Shown piece by piece: positions 23,707 through 32,473 of a stretch of 64,000 nucleotides of DNA. The translations under genes were made by a program, and so were the position numbers. The notes under the pieces were generated by a model, which saw only the letters and a list, made by a program, of their open reading frames with translations, did not search any database and was not told where the DNA came from. How positions within the stretch are numbered: position 1 is the first letter of the stretch; each line of letters begins with the position of its first letter. The stretch spans positions 62,001 to 126,000 of the forward strand of contig NZ_BJWG01000002.1 in NCBI RefSeq assembly GCF_007990245.1, given 5' to 3'. The DNA is from Cellulomonas composti (lineage in GTDB: Bacteria; Actinomycetota; Actinomycetes; Actinomycetales; Cellulomonadaceae).

Positions 23707-24429
23707 GTGGCAGACCTTCTGCTCCTGACTCCGGCGTCCGGCGGATCGGCCCAGGTGCTGCCGGCGCTCGGACTGCTGTCGCATCGCGTGCGGGTGCTCC
23801 CCGTGGAGCCGTCCGCGCTGGTGGACGCCCCCGACGCGGACATCGTCGTGCTCGACGCGCGCCGCGACCTGGTGACGGCACGCACCACCTGCCGGCTGCT
23901 TCGGGCGACCGGCCTGTCGGTACCCCTCGTGCTCGTGCTCACCGAGGGCGGCCTGACCGTGGTCACCGCCGAGTGGGGTGTCGACGACATCGTGCTCGAG
24001 TCGGCCGGTCCGGCCGAGGTCGAGACACGGTTCCGCCTCGTGATGGAGCGCGCCGCGGTCGCGGGCTACGACGACGCGCCGCAGGAGATCAGCTCGGGCG
24101 AGCTGACGATCGACGCGGGCGGCTACACCGCCCGCCTGCGGGGCCGCCCGCTCGACCTGACGTACAAGGAGTTCGAGCTGCTCAAGTACCTCGTGCAGCA
24201 CCCGGGCCGGGTGTTCACGCGCGCCCAGCTCCTGCAGGAGGTCTGGGGCTACGACTACTACGGGGGCACCCGGACCGTCGACGTGCACGTCCGGCGCCTG
24301 CGGGCCAAGCTCGGGCCCGAGCACGAGCAGCTCATCGGCACCGTGCGCAACGTCGGGTACCGGTTCGACCCGCCGAAGGACCGCCGCGCAGCCAGCGATC
24401 GCGACACAGTTCCCGAGCCAGCAGCCTGA
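23707..24429 (+). CDS. glnR: GlnR-type orphan response regulator of nitrogen metabolism
   Basis: A 240-residue OmpR-fold regulator that matches the Streptomyces GlnR pattern over its whole length. [20 protein letters not shown] at the start, [20 protein letters not shown] in the receiver and [21 protein letters not shown] are GlnR-specific. The output domain includes [18 protein letters not shown] and [10 protein letters not shown]. GlnR lacks the normal acidic phosphorylation pocket and works as a dimer without a cognate kinase, activating glnA, amtB and related genes. The GTG start lies behind AGGGAGG. No kinase gene is adjacent, consistent with orphan status. Confidence 0.93.
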   Translation: MADLLLLTPASGGSAQVLPALGLLSHRVRVLPVEPSALVDAPDADIVVLDARRDLVTARTTCRLLRATGLSVPLVLVLTEGGLTVVTAEWGVDDIVLESAGPAEVETRFRLVMERAAVAGYDDAPQEISSGELTIDAGGYTARLRGRPLDLTYKEFELLKYLVQHPGRVFTRAQLLQEVWGYDYYGGTRTVDVHVRRLRAKLGPEHEQLIGTVRNVGYRFDPPKDRRAASDRDTVPEPAA

Positions 24430-24430
24430 C

Positions 24431-25699
24431 GTGCGGGCCGGCCGAACCGACCCGCCGCGGTCCCTGTTCGCCGGGCTGACGCCCGGTTCCGCGCGCAACC
24501 TCGCCGACACGCTGCGCGAGGAGCGCGTCGGCGGCGTGCTCCTGCTCGCGGGCACCGTCGCGGCCCTGCTGTGGGCCAACCTGTGGCCCGCCGCCTACGA
24601 GACGGTCAGCGAGACCGTCGTCGGGCCCGCCGCCCTGCACCTGGACCTGACGCTCGCGCAGTGGGCCTCCGACGGGCTGCTCGCGATCTTCTTCTTCGTC
24701 GTCGGGCTCGAGCTCGTGCGGGAGCTGACCGTCGGGGAGCTGCGCCGCCCCGCCACGGCGGTCACGCCGATCGTCGCGGCCGTCGGCGGCATGCTCGTCC
24801 CCGCCGCGCTCTACCTCGCGGTCAACCTGCCCGCCGGGCGTGGCACGCCGCACGGCTGGGCCGTGCCGACCGCGACCGACATCGCGTTCGCGGTCTCGGT
24901 GTTCGCGCTGGTGGGGCGCGGGCTGCCGGCCGCGCTGCGCGCCTTCCTGCTCACGCTCGCGGTGGTCGACGACCTGCTCGCGATCATCGTGATCGGCACC
25001 GTCTACACCGAGCACGTGCTGCCGTGGCCGCTGATCGGCTCGGTCGGTGCGGTCGCGCTGTTCGCCGTGCTCCTGCGCCGGGGGATCGTCACGGGGTGGC
25101 TGCTCGTCCCGCTCGGGTTCGCGGCCTGGGCGCTGCTGCACGCGTCGGGCGTGCACGCCACGATCGCCGCGGTGGCGCTCGGGCTCGCGGTCCCGGCCAG
25201 TCCCGCGGCGACGCGCCGCGCCTTGCGCCTGACCGAGGAACCCGAGGACTCGCTGGCCGAACGCTGGGAGCACGCGTGGCGGCCGTGGTCGGCGGGCCTG
25301 GCCGTGCCGCTGTTCGCGCTGTTCGCGGCGGGTGTGACGATCTCCGGCAAGGCCCTCGCGGAGGCGGCGGGTGACCCGGTCGCCCAGGGTGTCGCCGTCG
25401 GGCTCGTCGTGGGCAAGCCCTTGGGCATCCTCGGCGCGACCTGGCTCGTCGCCCGGTTCACCCGCGCGACGCTCGCGCCCGGGATCCGCTGGGGCGACGT
25501 GCTCGCGGTCGGCGCCGTCGGCGGCATCGGGTTCACGGTGTCGCTGCTGGTCGCGGAGCTCGCGTTCGGGCCCGACTCGCCGCACGAGGAGCACGCCGTC
25601 CTGGCGATCCTCGTGGCGTCGCTCACCGCCGCCGTCATCGGTGGCATCCTGCTACGCGTGCGCGGTCGTCACCATCTCAGCCTCTCCGAGTCGTCGTGA
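24431..25699 (+). CDS. nhaA: Na+/H+ antiporter NhaA
   Basis: A 422-residue inner-membrane antiporter that expels Na+ in exchange for protons. The diagnostic segments are present: FFFVVGLELVRELTVGEL, the unwound helix region PTATDIAFAVSVFALVG, the ion-binding Asp pair in LAVVDDLLAIIVIG and GKPLGILGATWLVARF near the C-terminus. Membrane segments number about twelve. The GTG start is one base after the glnR stop. The downstream hydrolase overlaps its stop (GTGA). Confidence 0.95.
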   Translation: MRAGRTDPPRSLFAGLTPGSARNLADTLREERVGGVLLLAGTVAALLWANLWPAAYETVSETVVGPAALHLDLTLAQWASDGLLAIFFFVVGLELVRELTVGELRRPATAVTPIVAAVGGMLVPAALYLAVNLPAGRGTPHGWAVPTATDIAFAVSVFALVGRGLPAALRAFLLTLAVVDDLLAIIVIGTVYTEHVLPWPLIGSVGAVALFAVLLRRGIVTGWLLVPLGFAAWALLHASGVHATIAAVALGLAVPASPAATRRALRLTEEPEDSLAERWEHAWRPWSAGLAVPLFALFAAGVTISGKALAEAAGDPVAQGVAVGLVVGKPLGILGATWLVARFTRATLAPGIRWGDVLAVGAVGGIGFTVSLLVAELAFGPDSPHEEHAVLAILVASLTAAVIGGILLRVRGRHHLSLSESS

Positions 25700-26625
25700 C
25701 CGCCGTCGACTCCGCCTCCCTGCTGCTCGACGGCCCGTGGCAGCACCGGTTCGTCGCGGCCAACGGCGCGCGGTTCCACGTGGCCGTCAGCGGTCCCGAC
25801 GAACGCGACGCGCCGCTCGTCGTGCTCCTGCACGGCGTGCCGCAGTTCTGGTGGGCCTGGCGGCACCAGATGCCCGCGCTGGCCGCTGCGGGCTACCGCG
25901 TCGCCGCGATGGACGTGCGCGGCACGGGCGGGTCCGACAAGCCGCCGCAGGGCTACGACGTGCCGACGCTCGCCGCGGACGTCGCCGGCGTCATCCGCTC
26001 GCTCGGCGCACCCGAGGCGGTCGTCGTGGGCACCGGCACGGGCGGCGAGATCGCCTGGGCCATGGCCTCGCTCCAGCCCGACGTGACCCGTGCGGTCGCG
26101 GCGCTGTCCGCTCCGCACCCGCTCGACGCCCGCGCGCACCCGTGGTCCACGGTGCGCCCGGCCGCGCTGCGACGACTCACGTACGTCCAGCTGCCGTCGC
26201 TCCCCGAGCGCGCCCTCGCGCACGGGGACCTCGCGCGCCGGTGGTTCTCCGAGTGGGGCGGACCCGGGCCCTGGTGCGACCGCGGGACCGAGCAGACCTA
26301 CCGCTCCGCGCTGCGCGTGCCGTTCGCCGCGCACAGCCAGCTCGAGCAGCTGCGCTGGCTGGGCCGGTCGCTGCCGCGGCTCGACGGTCGCCGCTACGTC
26401 GTCGGGCTGCAGGACGCCCGGCCCCTGCCCACGCTGCAGCTGCACGGCGCGCACGACGGGCTGCGACCCGCCGCGCACGCCCCGCTCTCGCGCGAGGTGG
26501 CCGAGCTGCTCGGCCCGGACCACCGGTTCGAGCTGGTCGCCGACGCGGGCCACTTCCTGCCCGAGGAGGCGCCCGAACGCGTCACCGCCGTGCTGCTCGA
26601 GTGGCTCGAGCGCGTCACGGCTTGA
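25696..26625 (+). CDS. Alpha/beta hydrolase-fold protein lacking the usual nucleophile
   Basis: A 309-residue protein with the epoxide hydrolase/haloalkane dehalogenase layout: [20 protein letters not shown] (oxyanion HGxP), [17 protein letters not shown], a cap domain and a C-terminal [12 protein letters not shown]is. The nucleophile elbow reads [13 protein letters not shown], so the position normally Ser or Asp is G114. Unless another residue substitutes, it is not a canonical hydrolase. Position and length resemble mycobacterial EphE beside nth. The GTG start overlaps the nhaA stop. The 3' end overlaps convergent nth by 11 bp. Confidence 0.82.
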   Translation: MTAVDSASLLLDGPWQHRFVAANGARFHVAVSGPDERDAPLVVLLHGVPQFWWAWRHQMPALAAAGYRVAAMDVRGTGGSDKPPQGYDVPTLAADVAGVIRSLGAPEAVVVGTGTGGEIAWAMASLQPDVTRAVAALSAPHPLDARAHPWSTVRPAALRRLTYVQLPSLPERALAHGDLARRWFSEWGGPGPWCDRGTEQTYRSALRVPFAAHSQLEQLRWLGRSLPRLDGRRYVVGLQDARPLPTLQLHGAHDGLRPAAHAPLSREVAELLGPDHRFELVADAGHFLPEEAPERVTAVLLEWLERVTA

Positions 26626-27337
26626 CGAGCGCGGCCGCCCTGACGGGGTCGGTCTCCCCCACGCCGAACGACGGGCACAGCCGCGCCACGGGGCACGCAC
26701 CGCACGCCGCACGCCGCGCGTGGCACGTGCGCCGGCCGTGGAAGATCAGCCGGTGGCACGCCATGGTCCAGTCGCGCCGCTCGAGCAGTGCGCCGAGCTC
26801 GCGCTCGACCACCAGCGGGTCGTCGCTGGTGGTGTAGCCGAGCCGACGGGACAGGCGCAGGACGTGCGTGTCCGCCGTGATCCCCGGCACGCCGAACGCG
26901 TTGCCGAGCACGACGTTCGCGGTCTTGCGCCCCACCCCCGGCAGCGTCACCAGATCCGCCAGACGGTTCGGCACGCGCCCGTCGTACCGCTCGACGATCG
27001 CCTGCGACAGACCCATGACCGCGCGCGCCTTGGCGCGGAAGAAGCCCGTGGGCCGCAGCACGTCCTCGAGCTCGTCGGGGTCGGCCGCCGCGAGCTGCGC
27101 CGGTCCCGGCCACCGCTCGAACAGCGTCGGCGTCGTCGCGTTGACCCGCACGTCGGTGGTCTGCGCGCTCAGCACGGTCGCGACGAGCAGCTCGAACGGG
27201 TTGCGGAAGTCGAGCTCGCACCGGGCATCCGGGTAACGCTGCGCGAGCAGCCGGTCGACCCGTCGGGCGCGGCGGGTGCGGGCCAGAGGCGTCTCGGGGT
27301 GCGCGTCCGGCTCTGTCGTGGTTCGCGGGGGCGTCAC
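26615..27337 (-). CDS. nth: Endonuclease III, DNA glycosylase/AP lyase
   Basis: A 240-residue base-excision repair enzyme for oxidised pyrimidines. The helix-hairpin-helix is [14 protein letters not shown] with the catalytic Lys. The catalytic Asp follows in [13 protein letters not shown]. The C-terminal [4Fe-4S] motif C-x6-C-x2-C-x5-C is complete ([17 protein letters not shown]). GTG 27337 was chosen because TACGCT ends exactly 6 nt before it. An in-frame start at 27379 would place the promoter inside the gene. Confidence 0.95.
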   Translation of the reverse strand: MTPPRTTTEPDAHPETPLARTRRARRVDRLLAQRYPDARCELDFRNPFELLVATVLSAQTTDVRVNATTPTLFERWPGPAQLAAADPDELEDVLRPTGFFRAKARAVMGLSQAIVERYDGRVPNRLADLVTLPGVGRKTANVVLGNAFGVPGITADTHVLRLSRRLGYTTSDDPLVVERELGALLERRDWTMACHRLIFHGRRTCHARRAACGACPVARLCPSFGVGETDPVRAAALVKP

Positions 27338-27506
27338 CCGGGCAGCGTACGTCCAGGTCCGCGCGACGCCCTGGGGCACACCCCATACGTGGATCGCCGT
27401 TGCTCCCGTGGGGTGATTCCCGAGGTCACTCGGCGTTCGGGGTCAAGTACGCGGTCGTTCTGTCCGAATCTTCCGGCAGAGCACCACCGCCCTGAGGAGG
27501 ACACGC

Positions 27507-27917
27507 GTGACGACACCTGTGGAGCCCCGGGTGCGCGACCTGCGGCTGGACCGCACCGCGCTGCGCGAGGAGCAGGCCAGGGTCGGTTGGTGGCGGCGGC
27601 TGGTCCGGGCCCGGCTCGACCTCGCGGTCGCCAGCGCCGCCCGACCCCGCAACCTCGGGGAGGACGTCGCGTTCCAGCTGCCGCTCGACGTGAGCCTCGC
27701 GGTGCCCGGGCCCCGCGAGCTGTGCGACGTGCTGCCGTCGTCGTCGAACGACCTCGAGCACCTCGACGCGCTCCGCAAGCTCGACGCACGTCTCGAGCAC
27801 TACGAGCAGGGCGTCAGCGACGCCCTGTGCCGCGCGACCGACCGGCTGATCGCACGGCTCGCGGTCGACCCCGCCCTCACGTCCGACTGGATAGGCGAAC
27901 CGCTCGGCGGAGGCTGA
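27507..27917 (+). CDS. Conserved hypothetical protein, possibly RsiG-like
   Basis: A 136-residue soluble, helical protein. Residues 20-40 (LREEQARVGWWRRLVRARLD) resemble the helix of RsiG anti-sigma factors that bind c-di-GMP (E-x3-S-x2-R-x3-Q-x3-D). Only the R and D positions match exactly, so this is a weak hint. A helical second half (LEHLDALRKLDARLEHYEQG) follows. The GTG at 27507 is preceded by GAGGAGG. It lies between nth (divergent) and crp (same strand). No membrane segment is seen. Confidence 0.6.
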   Translation: MTTPVEPRVRDLRLDRTALREEQARVGWWRRLVRARLDLAVASAARPRNLGEDVAFQLPLDVSLAVPGPRELCDVLPSSSNDLEHLDALRKLDARLEHYEQGVSDALCRATDRLIARLAVDPALTSDWIGEPLGGG

Positions 27918-27987
27918 CGGACGAGCCGCCGCCCGCACCCCGGGTATTCCGGCGTGCCCGGACACGGGCCATCGCACCGACGCGGCG

Positions 27988-28003
27988 GGTGAGATGGGGC
28001 ACA
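27988..28003 (+). promoter_or_regulatory. Candidate Crp operator upstream of crp
   Basis: GGTGA-gatggg-GCACA matches TGTGA-N6-TCACA at eight of ten arm positions. It lies about 60 bp before the crp start, suggesting autoregulation. Confidence 0.4.
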
Positions 28004-28063
28004 CTTGACGTCGAGCACGCCGCTGACCAGCGACGCTCCCGTTCGAAGGAAGAGGTGCCCATC

Positions 28064-28741
28064 GTGGCTGACGACGTCGTCCTGTCGGCTCCCCTGTTCG
28101 CCGGCCTCGACGAGGAGCCGTCCCTCGCGCTCGTCGCGAGCATGACGGCGATCGCCGTCCAGCGCGGCGACGTGCTGTTCCACGAGGGTGACCCCGGCGA
28201 CCGCCTCTTCGTCGTGCGCGAGGGCAAGATCAAGCTCGGTCGGCGCTCCAACGACGGCCGTGAGAACCTGCTCGCGGTGCTCGGCCCGGGCGAGATGTTC
28301 GGTGAGCTGTCGCTGTTCGACCCGGGCCCGCGCACGGCGACCGCGACCGTCGTCGCCGACGCCGTGGTCGTCGAGCTCGGTCACAGCGAGCTGATCGCCT
28401 GGCTGCAGGACCGCCCCGAGGTCGCCCAGCAGCTCCTGCAGGCGCTCGCACGCCGGCTGCGCCGGACCAACGAGGCGCTGGCCGACCTGGTGTTCTCCGA
28501 CGTCCCCGGCCGTGTCGCCAAGGCGCTGCTCGACCTGTCGACCCGCTTCGGCGAGCCCGTCGACGAGGGGATCCGCGTGGCGCACGACCTCACGCAGGAG
28601 GAGCTCGCGCAGCTCGTCGGGGCGTCGCGCGAGACCGTCAACAAGGCACTCGCGGACTTCGCGGCGCGCGGCTGGGTGCGTCGCGAGGGCCGCGCGGTCG
28701 TCCTGCTCGACGTCGACCGGCTGGAGCGCCGCGCGCGCTGA
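28064..28741 (+). CDS. crp: Crp/Fnr-family transcription regulator, Crp-like
   Basis: A 225-residue regulator. The cyclic-nucleotide-binding barrel (residues 10-125) contains the phosphate-binding cassette GEMFGELSLFDPGPRTATATV, with the Glu and Arg that contact cAMP. The C-helix and winged HTH follow, the recognition helix being in LTQEELAQLVGASRETVNKAL. No N-terminal Cys cluster is present, so it is Crp- rather than Fnr-like. The match in order and sequence style to mycobacterial Crp is strong. GTG 28064 follows AAGGAAGAGG. A possible self-binding site is at 27988-28003. Confidence 0.94.
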   Translation: MADDVVLSAPLFAGLDEEPSLALVASMTAIAVQRGDVLFHEGDPGDRLFVVREGKIKLGRRSNDGRENLLAVLGPGEMFGELSLFDPGPRTATATVVADAVVVELGHSELIAWLQDRPEVAQQLLQALARRLRRTNEALADLVFSDVPGRVAKALLDLSTRFGEPVDEGIRVAHDLTQEELAQLVGASRETVNKALADFAARGWVRREGRAVVLLDVDRLERRAR

Positions 28742-28763
28742 GCGCACCCGGACGTCCGACCGC

Positions 28764-29249
28764 TCAGCGCAGCTCGACGACGATCTCGACCTCGACGGGC
28801 GCGTCCATCGGCAGCACCGCGACGCCCACGGCCGAGCGCGCGTGCACGCCCGCGTCCCCCAGGACGTCGTGCAGCAGCAGGCTCGCGCCGTTCACGACGG
28901 CCGGCTGCCCGGTGAACGCCGGGTCGCTCGCGACGAACCCGACGACCTTGACCACGCGCGCGATGGTGTCGAGCGCGTCGGCACCAGCCGGCCCGCCCTC
29001 CCGCTCGACGAGTGCGGCGACCGCGGCGAGCGCGTTGAGCCCCGCGATGCGCGCGAGCCCCGCCGCATCGTCGGACGTGACCTCGGCGCCCACCTTGCCC
29101 GTCGCGGGCAGCGCGCCCGCGACGAACGGGAGCTGGCCCGACGTGTAGACGTACGAACCCGTGCGCACGGCAGGGACGTAGGCCGCGAGCGGCGCGGCCA
29201 CCGTCGGCAGGGTCAACCCCAGCTCGGCGAGCCGCTGCGCGGCCCCCAT
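28764..29249 (-). CDS. RidA/YjgF-family protein
   Basis: A 161-residue member of the RidA superfamily, which hydrolyses reactive enamine/imine intermediates. Blocks seen are AYVPAVRTGSYVYTSGQLPF, the TLxNALAAV-like GLNALAAVAALVEREGG and the C-terminal ARSAVGVAVLPMDAPVEVEI. That strand has Val-Gly-Val where the classical RidA Arg sits (R-x-x), so it may belong to a YjgF-like subfamily that lacks deaminase activity. The ATG overlaps the stop of the upstream DUF4177-like gene by one base. Confidence 0.85.
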   Translation of the reverse strand: MGAAQRLAELGLTLPTVAAPLAAYVPAVRTGSYVYTSGQLPFVAGALPATGKVGAEVTSDDAAGLARIAGLNALAAVAALVEREGGPAGADALDTIARVVKVVGFVASDPAFTGQPAVVNGASLLLHDVLGDAGVHARSAVGVAVLPMDAPVEVEIVVELR

Positions 29250-29404
29250 CAGGACTCCTTGGGCCGCTTGAGGTAGGCGACGAGGCCGTCACCCGGCCCG
29301 GGCACCACCTGGACGAGCTCCCAGCCGTCGGCACCCCACTGGTCGAGGATCGCCTTGGTGGCATGGATGAGGAGCGGAACCGTGACGTACTCCCACCTGG
29401 TCAT
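29249..29404 (-). CDS. DUF4177-like small protein, 51 residues
   Basis: A short frame starting MTRWEYVTVPLLIHATKAIL and ending with DQWGADGWELVQVVPGPG plus a basic tail. The WEY...GWELVxV pattern is that of DUF4177-like actinobacterial proteins found beside RidA genes. The ATG at 29404 has TAGGGT exactly 6 nt upstream, so the message is leaderless, and the stop overlaps the RidA start. Function is unknown. The coupling suggests joint expression with RidA. Confidence 0.8.
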   Translation of the reverse strand: MTRWEYVTVPLLIHATKAILDQWGADGWELVQVVPGPGDGLVAYLKRPKES

Positions 29405-29474
29405 GGGCACACCCTAGCGGCGGCGCGGCCGGGGCTGCGCGGCTGGGGCGGCTCGGCCGCGGCGGCGCGGGGCC

Positions 29475-29765
29475 TCAGGGTGAGACGAGCTCGTCGTCGA
29501 GCACGAGCTCCGAGTGCCACGACCGCACCTCGGGGCGCTGACGCAGCAGCGCACGCCGCTCCCGCTCGGTCATCCCGCCCCACACCCCGAAGTCCATCCG
29601 GTTGTCGAGCGCGTCCGCCAGGCACTCCAGCCGTACCGGGCAGCCGATGCACACCGCGCGTGCCTCCCGCTGCGCAGGGCCCTCGACGAACAGGTCGTCG
29701 GGGGGCATCTTGCCCGCGCCGCAGGACGCCATGGCCGTCCAGTGGCCGTCGCGTGCCGAAACCAC
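29475..29765 (-). CDS. whiB4: WhiB-family iron-sulfur regulator, WhiB4-like by position
   Basis: A 96-residue Wbl protein. The four cluster-binding cysteines are C15, C39, C42 and C48 (C-x23-C-x2-C-x5-C). They are followed by the family turn DFGVWGGMTERERR and a basic C-terminal part that binds DNA or sigma factor. The location next to ponA2 and RidA mirrors mycobacterial whiB4, a redox sensor; the paralogue name rests on this order. The GTG start sits behind GGAGGG. A -10 box, TACGTT (29836-29831), suggests a leader of about 60 nt. Confidence 0.92.
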   Translation of the reverse strand: MVSARDGHWTAMASCGAGKMPPDDLFVEGPAQREARAVCIGCPVRLECLADALDNRMDFGVWGGMTERERRALLRQRPEVRSWHSELVLDDELVSP

Positions 29766-30010
29766 AGCAGTCCCTCCCCTGTGGGCGCTCGCGCGCGGCC
29801 GGTCCGCCCCTGCGCACGACTCCCTGGGGCAACGTAGCGTCTGACCTGCACTCTTGACGAGACTCCGTTCGGGTCATTCCACCGAGCGGACCAACCCCGT
29901 CCTGGCGGTCTGCGACGGCCGCCCGGAAGCGATGTGCAGGTCCGGTGCAGGATCGCTCGTTCGGCACGACGACGGAGCGGTCGCCGAGGTCGGCCGACTA
30001 CCCTGACGGC

Positions 30011-32473
30011 ATGCCGAAGCCTGCTCGTTCGCGGGGGCGACAGGTCAACGTGTTCCAGGCGTTGGCGCTGTTGCTCTCCTTCGTCCTCGTCGCTGCCGTC
30101 GGCGGCGTCCTCACCGCCGGTCTCGTGCTGCCCGGCGTCGCGATCGCCAACGGCGTGACCAACATGACGACCGAGGCGTTCGACGACCTGCCGACCGAGC
30201 TCGACCAGGGTGAGCTGCCCGAGAAGTCGCGCATCCTGGCGGCTGACGGCACGCTGCTGGCCACGGTCTTCTACCAGAACCGCGTCGTCGTGCCGCTGAC
30301 CGAGATCGCGCCGATCATGCAGAAGGCCGTGATCGCGGTCGAGGACAAGCGCTTCTACGAGCACGCGGGCGTCGACGTGCAGGGAATGCTGCGCGCCGCC
30401 GTGCGGAATGCCGCGAACACCTCGCAGGAAGGCGCCTCGACGCTCACGCAGCAGTACGTGAAGAACGTGCTGATCGAAGCCGCCGATGACGAGAAGGACG
30501 ACGCGGCCAAGGCGCGCGCGATCGAGGCGGCGCGGGAGGCGGAGGGCACCGAGGGCATCGCGCGCAAACTCCGCGAGGCGAAGCTGGCGATCACGCTCGA
30601 GAAGACCATGACGAAGGACGCGATCCTCGAGCGCTACCTCAACATCGCGCAGTTCGGTGCCTCCGTCTGGGGCGTCGAGGCCGCAGCCGAGCGCTACTTC
30701 TCGGTCCCGGCCGCCGATCTGACCTACCTGCAGGCGGCGACGATCGCCGGCATCACGCAGTCCCCGTCGCACTGGGACCCGCTGCTCAACCCGGCGAACG
30801 CGCAGGAGCGGCGCAATGTCGTGCTGCTGACGATGTACGAGCAGGACTACATCACCAAGTCCCAGTACACGGCGGGCAAGGCGACCCCGATCGCCGACAC
30901 GCTCGTGCCGCAGGAGCCGAAGCGCGGCTGCATGTCGACCTACACGTCGGTGCCCGGGTCCGGCTACTTCTGCGACTACGTCACCAAGGTCATCCGCGAC
31001 GACCCCGCGTTCGGCAAGACCCGGGACGAGCGGCTCCAGCGGCTCTACCGCGGCGGTCTGACGATCACGACCACGCTGCGCCCCGAGAACCAGCTGCAGG
31101 CAGACACCGCGGTCAAGGCCGGCGTCTCCGTCAACGACCCGTCCGGTGTCGGCACGGCGATCGTCGTCGTCGAACCCGGCACGGGCCAGATCGTCGCGAT
31201 GTCCCAGAACCGCAACTACAACAACACGCAGACGGTCGGGCCCCGCGACACCTCCGTCAACTACTCGACGTCGTACACCTACGGCAGCTCGACGGGCTTC
31301 GCGCCCGGTTCGACGTTCAAGCCGTTCACGCTGCTCGAGTGGCTCAAGGCCGGGCACGCGCTCGAGGAGACCATCGACGCCAGCAAGATGTCGTACGAGA
31401 TGACGGAGTTCAACTCCTCGTGCGGGAACTTCGCGCCCGGGACCTACAAGTTCAACAACTCCGAGGGTGGCACGCGGCGCCCGATGACGGTCCTCGAGGC
31501 GACCGAGAACTCGGTCAACTCCGGCTACATCGCGATGGCCGCGCAGCTCGACCTGTGCAACATCATGTCCGACGCGGCCGACCTGGGCGTGTACCGCTCG
31601 GCCGACACGGAGAACGCGACGACCCCGATCCCCGCGCTCCCGGCCAACGTCATCGGCTCGGACTCGGTGACGCCCCTGGCCATGTCCGCCGCGTTCGCGG
31701 CCTTCGCGGCCGACGGCGTGTACTGCACGCCGGTCGCGATCCTGTCCGTGACGGACCCGGAGGGGAACTCGCTCGCGGTCCCGGACGCGAACTGCCACCA
31801 GGCGATCGAGTCGAAGTACGCCCGCGCGGTCAACTACGCGCTCGAGCACGTCTGGCAGGGCACGGCGAGCTCGCTCGGCTACCCGGACTACACCGCCGCC
31901 GGCAAGACCGGCACGACGTCGGCCAACGAGGACACCTGGTTCGTCGGGTACACCCCGAAGCTCGCCGCGGCCGTCTGGGTCGGCTACCCCGAGGGCTTCC
32001 ACTCGATGAACGGCGCGACGATCAACGGCCACACGTACTACTCCGGTCCGTACGGTTCGTCGATCGCCGCCCCGAGCTGGCGCGCGTTCATGGACGCCGC
32101 GACCGCGGGCCAGGACGTCGGCTCGTTCCCCGCACCCGACGACGACCAGGTCTACGGGCACCGGATCTCCGTGCCGAGCGTCATCGGCCTGAGCGAGTCC
32201 GACGCACGGTCCGTCCTCGAGGAGCGCGGGTTCCGCGTGTACGTCTCCAGCTCGAAGGTCTCGTCCGACCTGCAGGAGGGCCTCGTCGCGAAGCAGAACC
32301 CGGCGAGCTGGGCCGTCAAGGGTTCGGTCATCACCCTGTACCTGTCCGACGGCTCGAAGTTCCAGCCGCCGGACCCGTGCCAGGAGAACCCCGACTCGTG
32401 CGGCCCGCCGGACAACGGTGGCGACGACGATCACCGCGGCGGTCCCGGCGACGGCGGGTGGGGCAACGGGTGA
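30011..32473 (+). CDS. ponA2: Bifunctional class A penicillin-binding protein with PASTA domain (PonA2-like)
   Basis: An 820-residue murein synthase. After an N-terminal anchor (about residues 15-38) comes the GT51 glycosyltransferase (EDKRFYEHAGVD, EGASTLTQQYVKN). The transpeptidase has the SxxK Ser in FAPGSTFKPF, the SxN motif in ENSVNSGYIAM and KTGT in AGKTGTTSANEDTWF. One PASTA domain (VPSVIGLSESDARSVLEERG onward) precedes a Pro/Gly/Asp tail. ATG 30011 has TACCCT exactly 6 nt upstream. The stop overlaps the metallophosphoesterase start. Position beside whiB matches mycobacterial ponA2. Confidence 0.95.
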   Translation: MPKPARSRGRQVNVFQALALLLSFVLVAAVGGVLTAGLVLPGVAIANGVTNMTTEAFDDLPTELDQGELPEKSRILAADGTLLATVFYQNRVVVPLTEIAPIMQKAVIAVEDKRFYEHAGVDVQGMLRAAVRNAANTSQEGASTLTQQYVKNVLIEAADDEKDDAAKARAIEAAREAEGTEGIARKLREAKLAITLEKTMTKDAILERYLNIAQFGASVWGVEAAAERYFSVPAADLTYLQAATIAGITQSPSHWDPLLNPANAQERRNVVLLTMYEQDYITKSQYTAGKATPIADTLVPQEPKRGCMSTYTSVPGSGYFCDYVTKVIRDDPAFGKTRDERLQRLYRGGLTITTTLRPENQLQADTAVKAGVSVNDPSGVGTAIVVVEPGTGQIVAMSQNRNYNNTQTVGPRDTSVNYSTSYTYGSSTGFAPGSTFKPFTLLEWLKAGHALEETIDASKMSYEMTEFNSSCGNFAPGTYKFNNSEGGTRRPMTVLEATENSVNSGYIAMAAQLDLCNIMSDAADLGVYRSADTENATTPIPALPANVIGSDSVTPLAMSAAFAAFAADGVYCTPVAILSVTDPEGNSLAVPDANCHQAIESKYARAVNYALEHVWQGTASSLGYPDYTAAGKTGTTSANEDTWFVGYTPKLAAAVWVGYPEGFHSMNGATINGHTYYSGPYGSSIAAPSWRAFMDAATAGQDVGSFPAPDDDQVYGHRISVPSVIGLSESDARSVLEERGFRVYVSSSKVSSDLQEGLVAKQNPASWAVKGSVITLYLSDGSKFQPPDPCQENPDSCGPPDNGGDDDHRGGPGDGGWGNG

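Noticed and set aside
27400..27470. Second Crp site with GTGA and TCAC half-sites before 27507
   Set aside because: The spacing between half-sites is nine bases instead of six.
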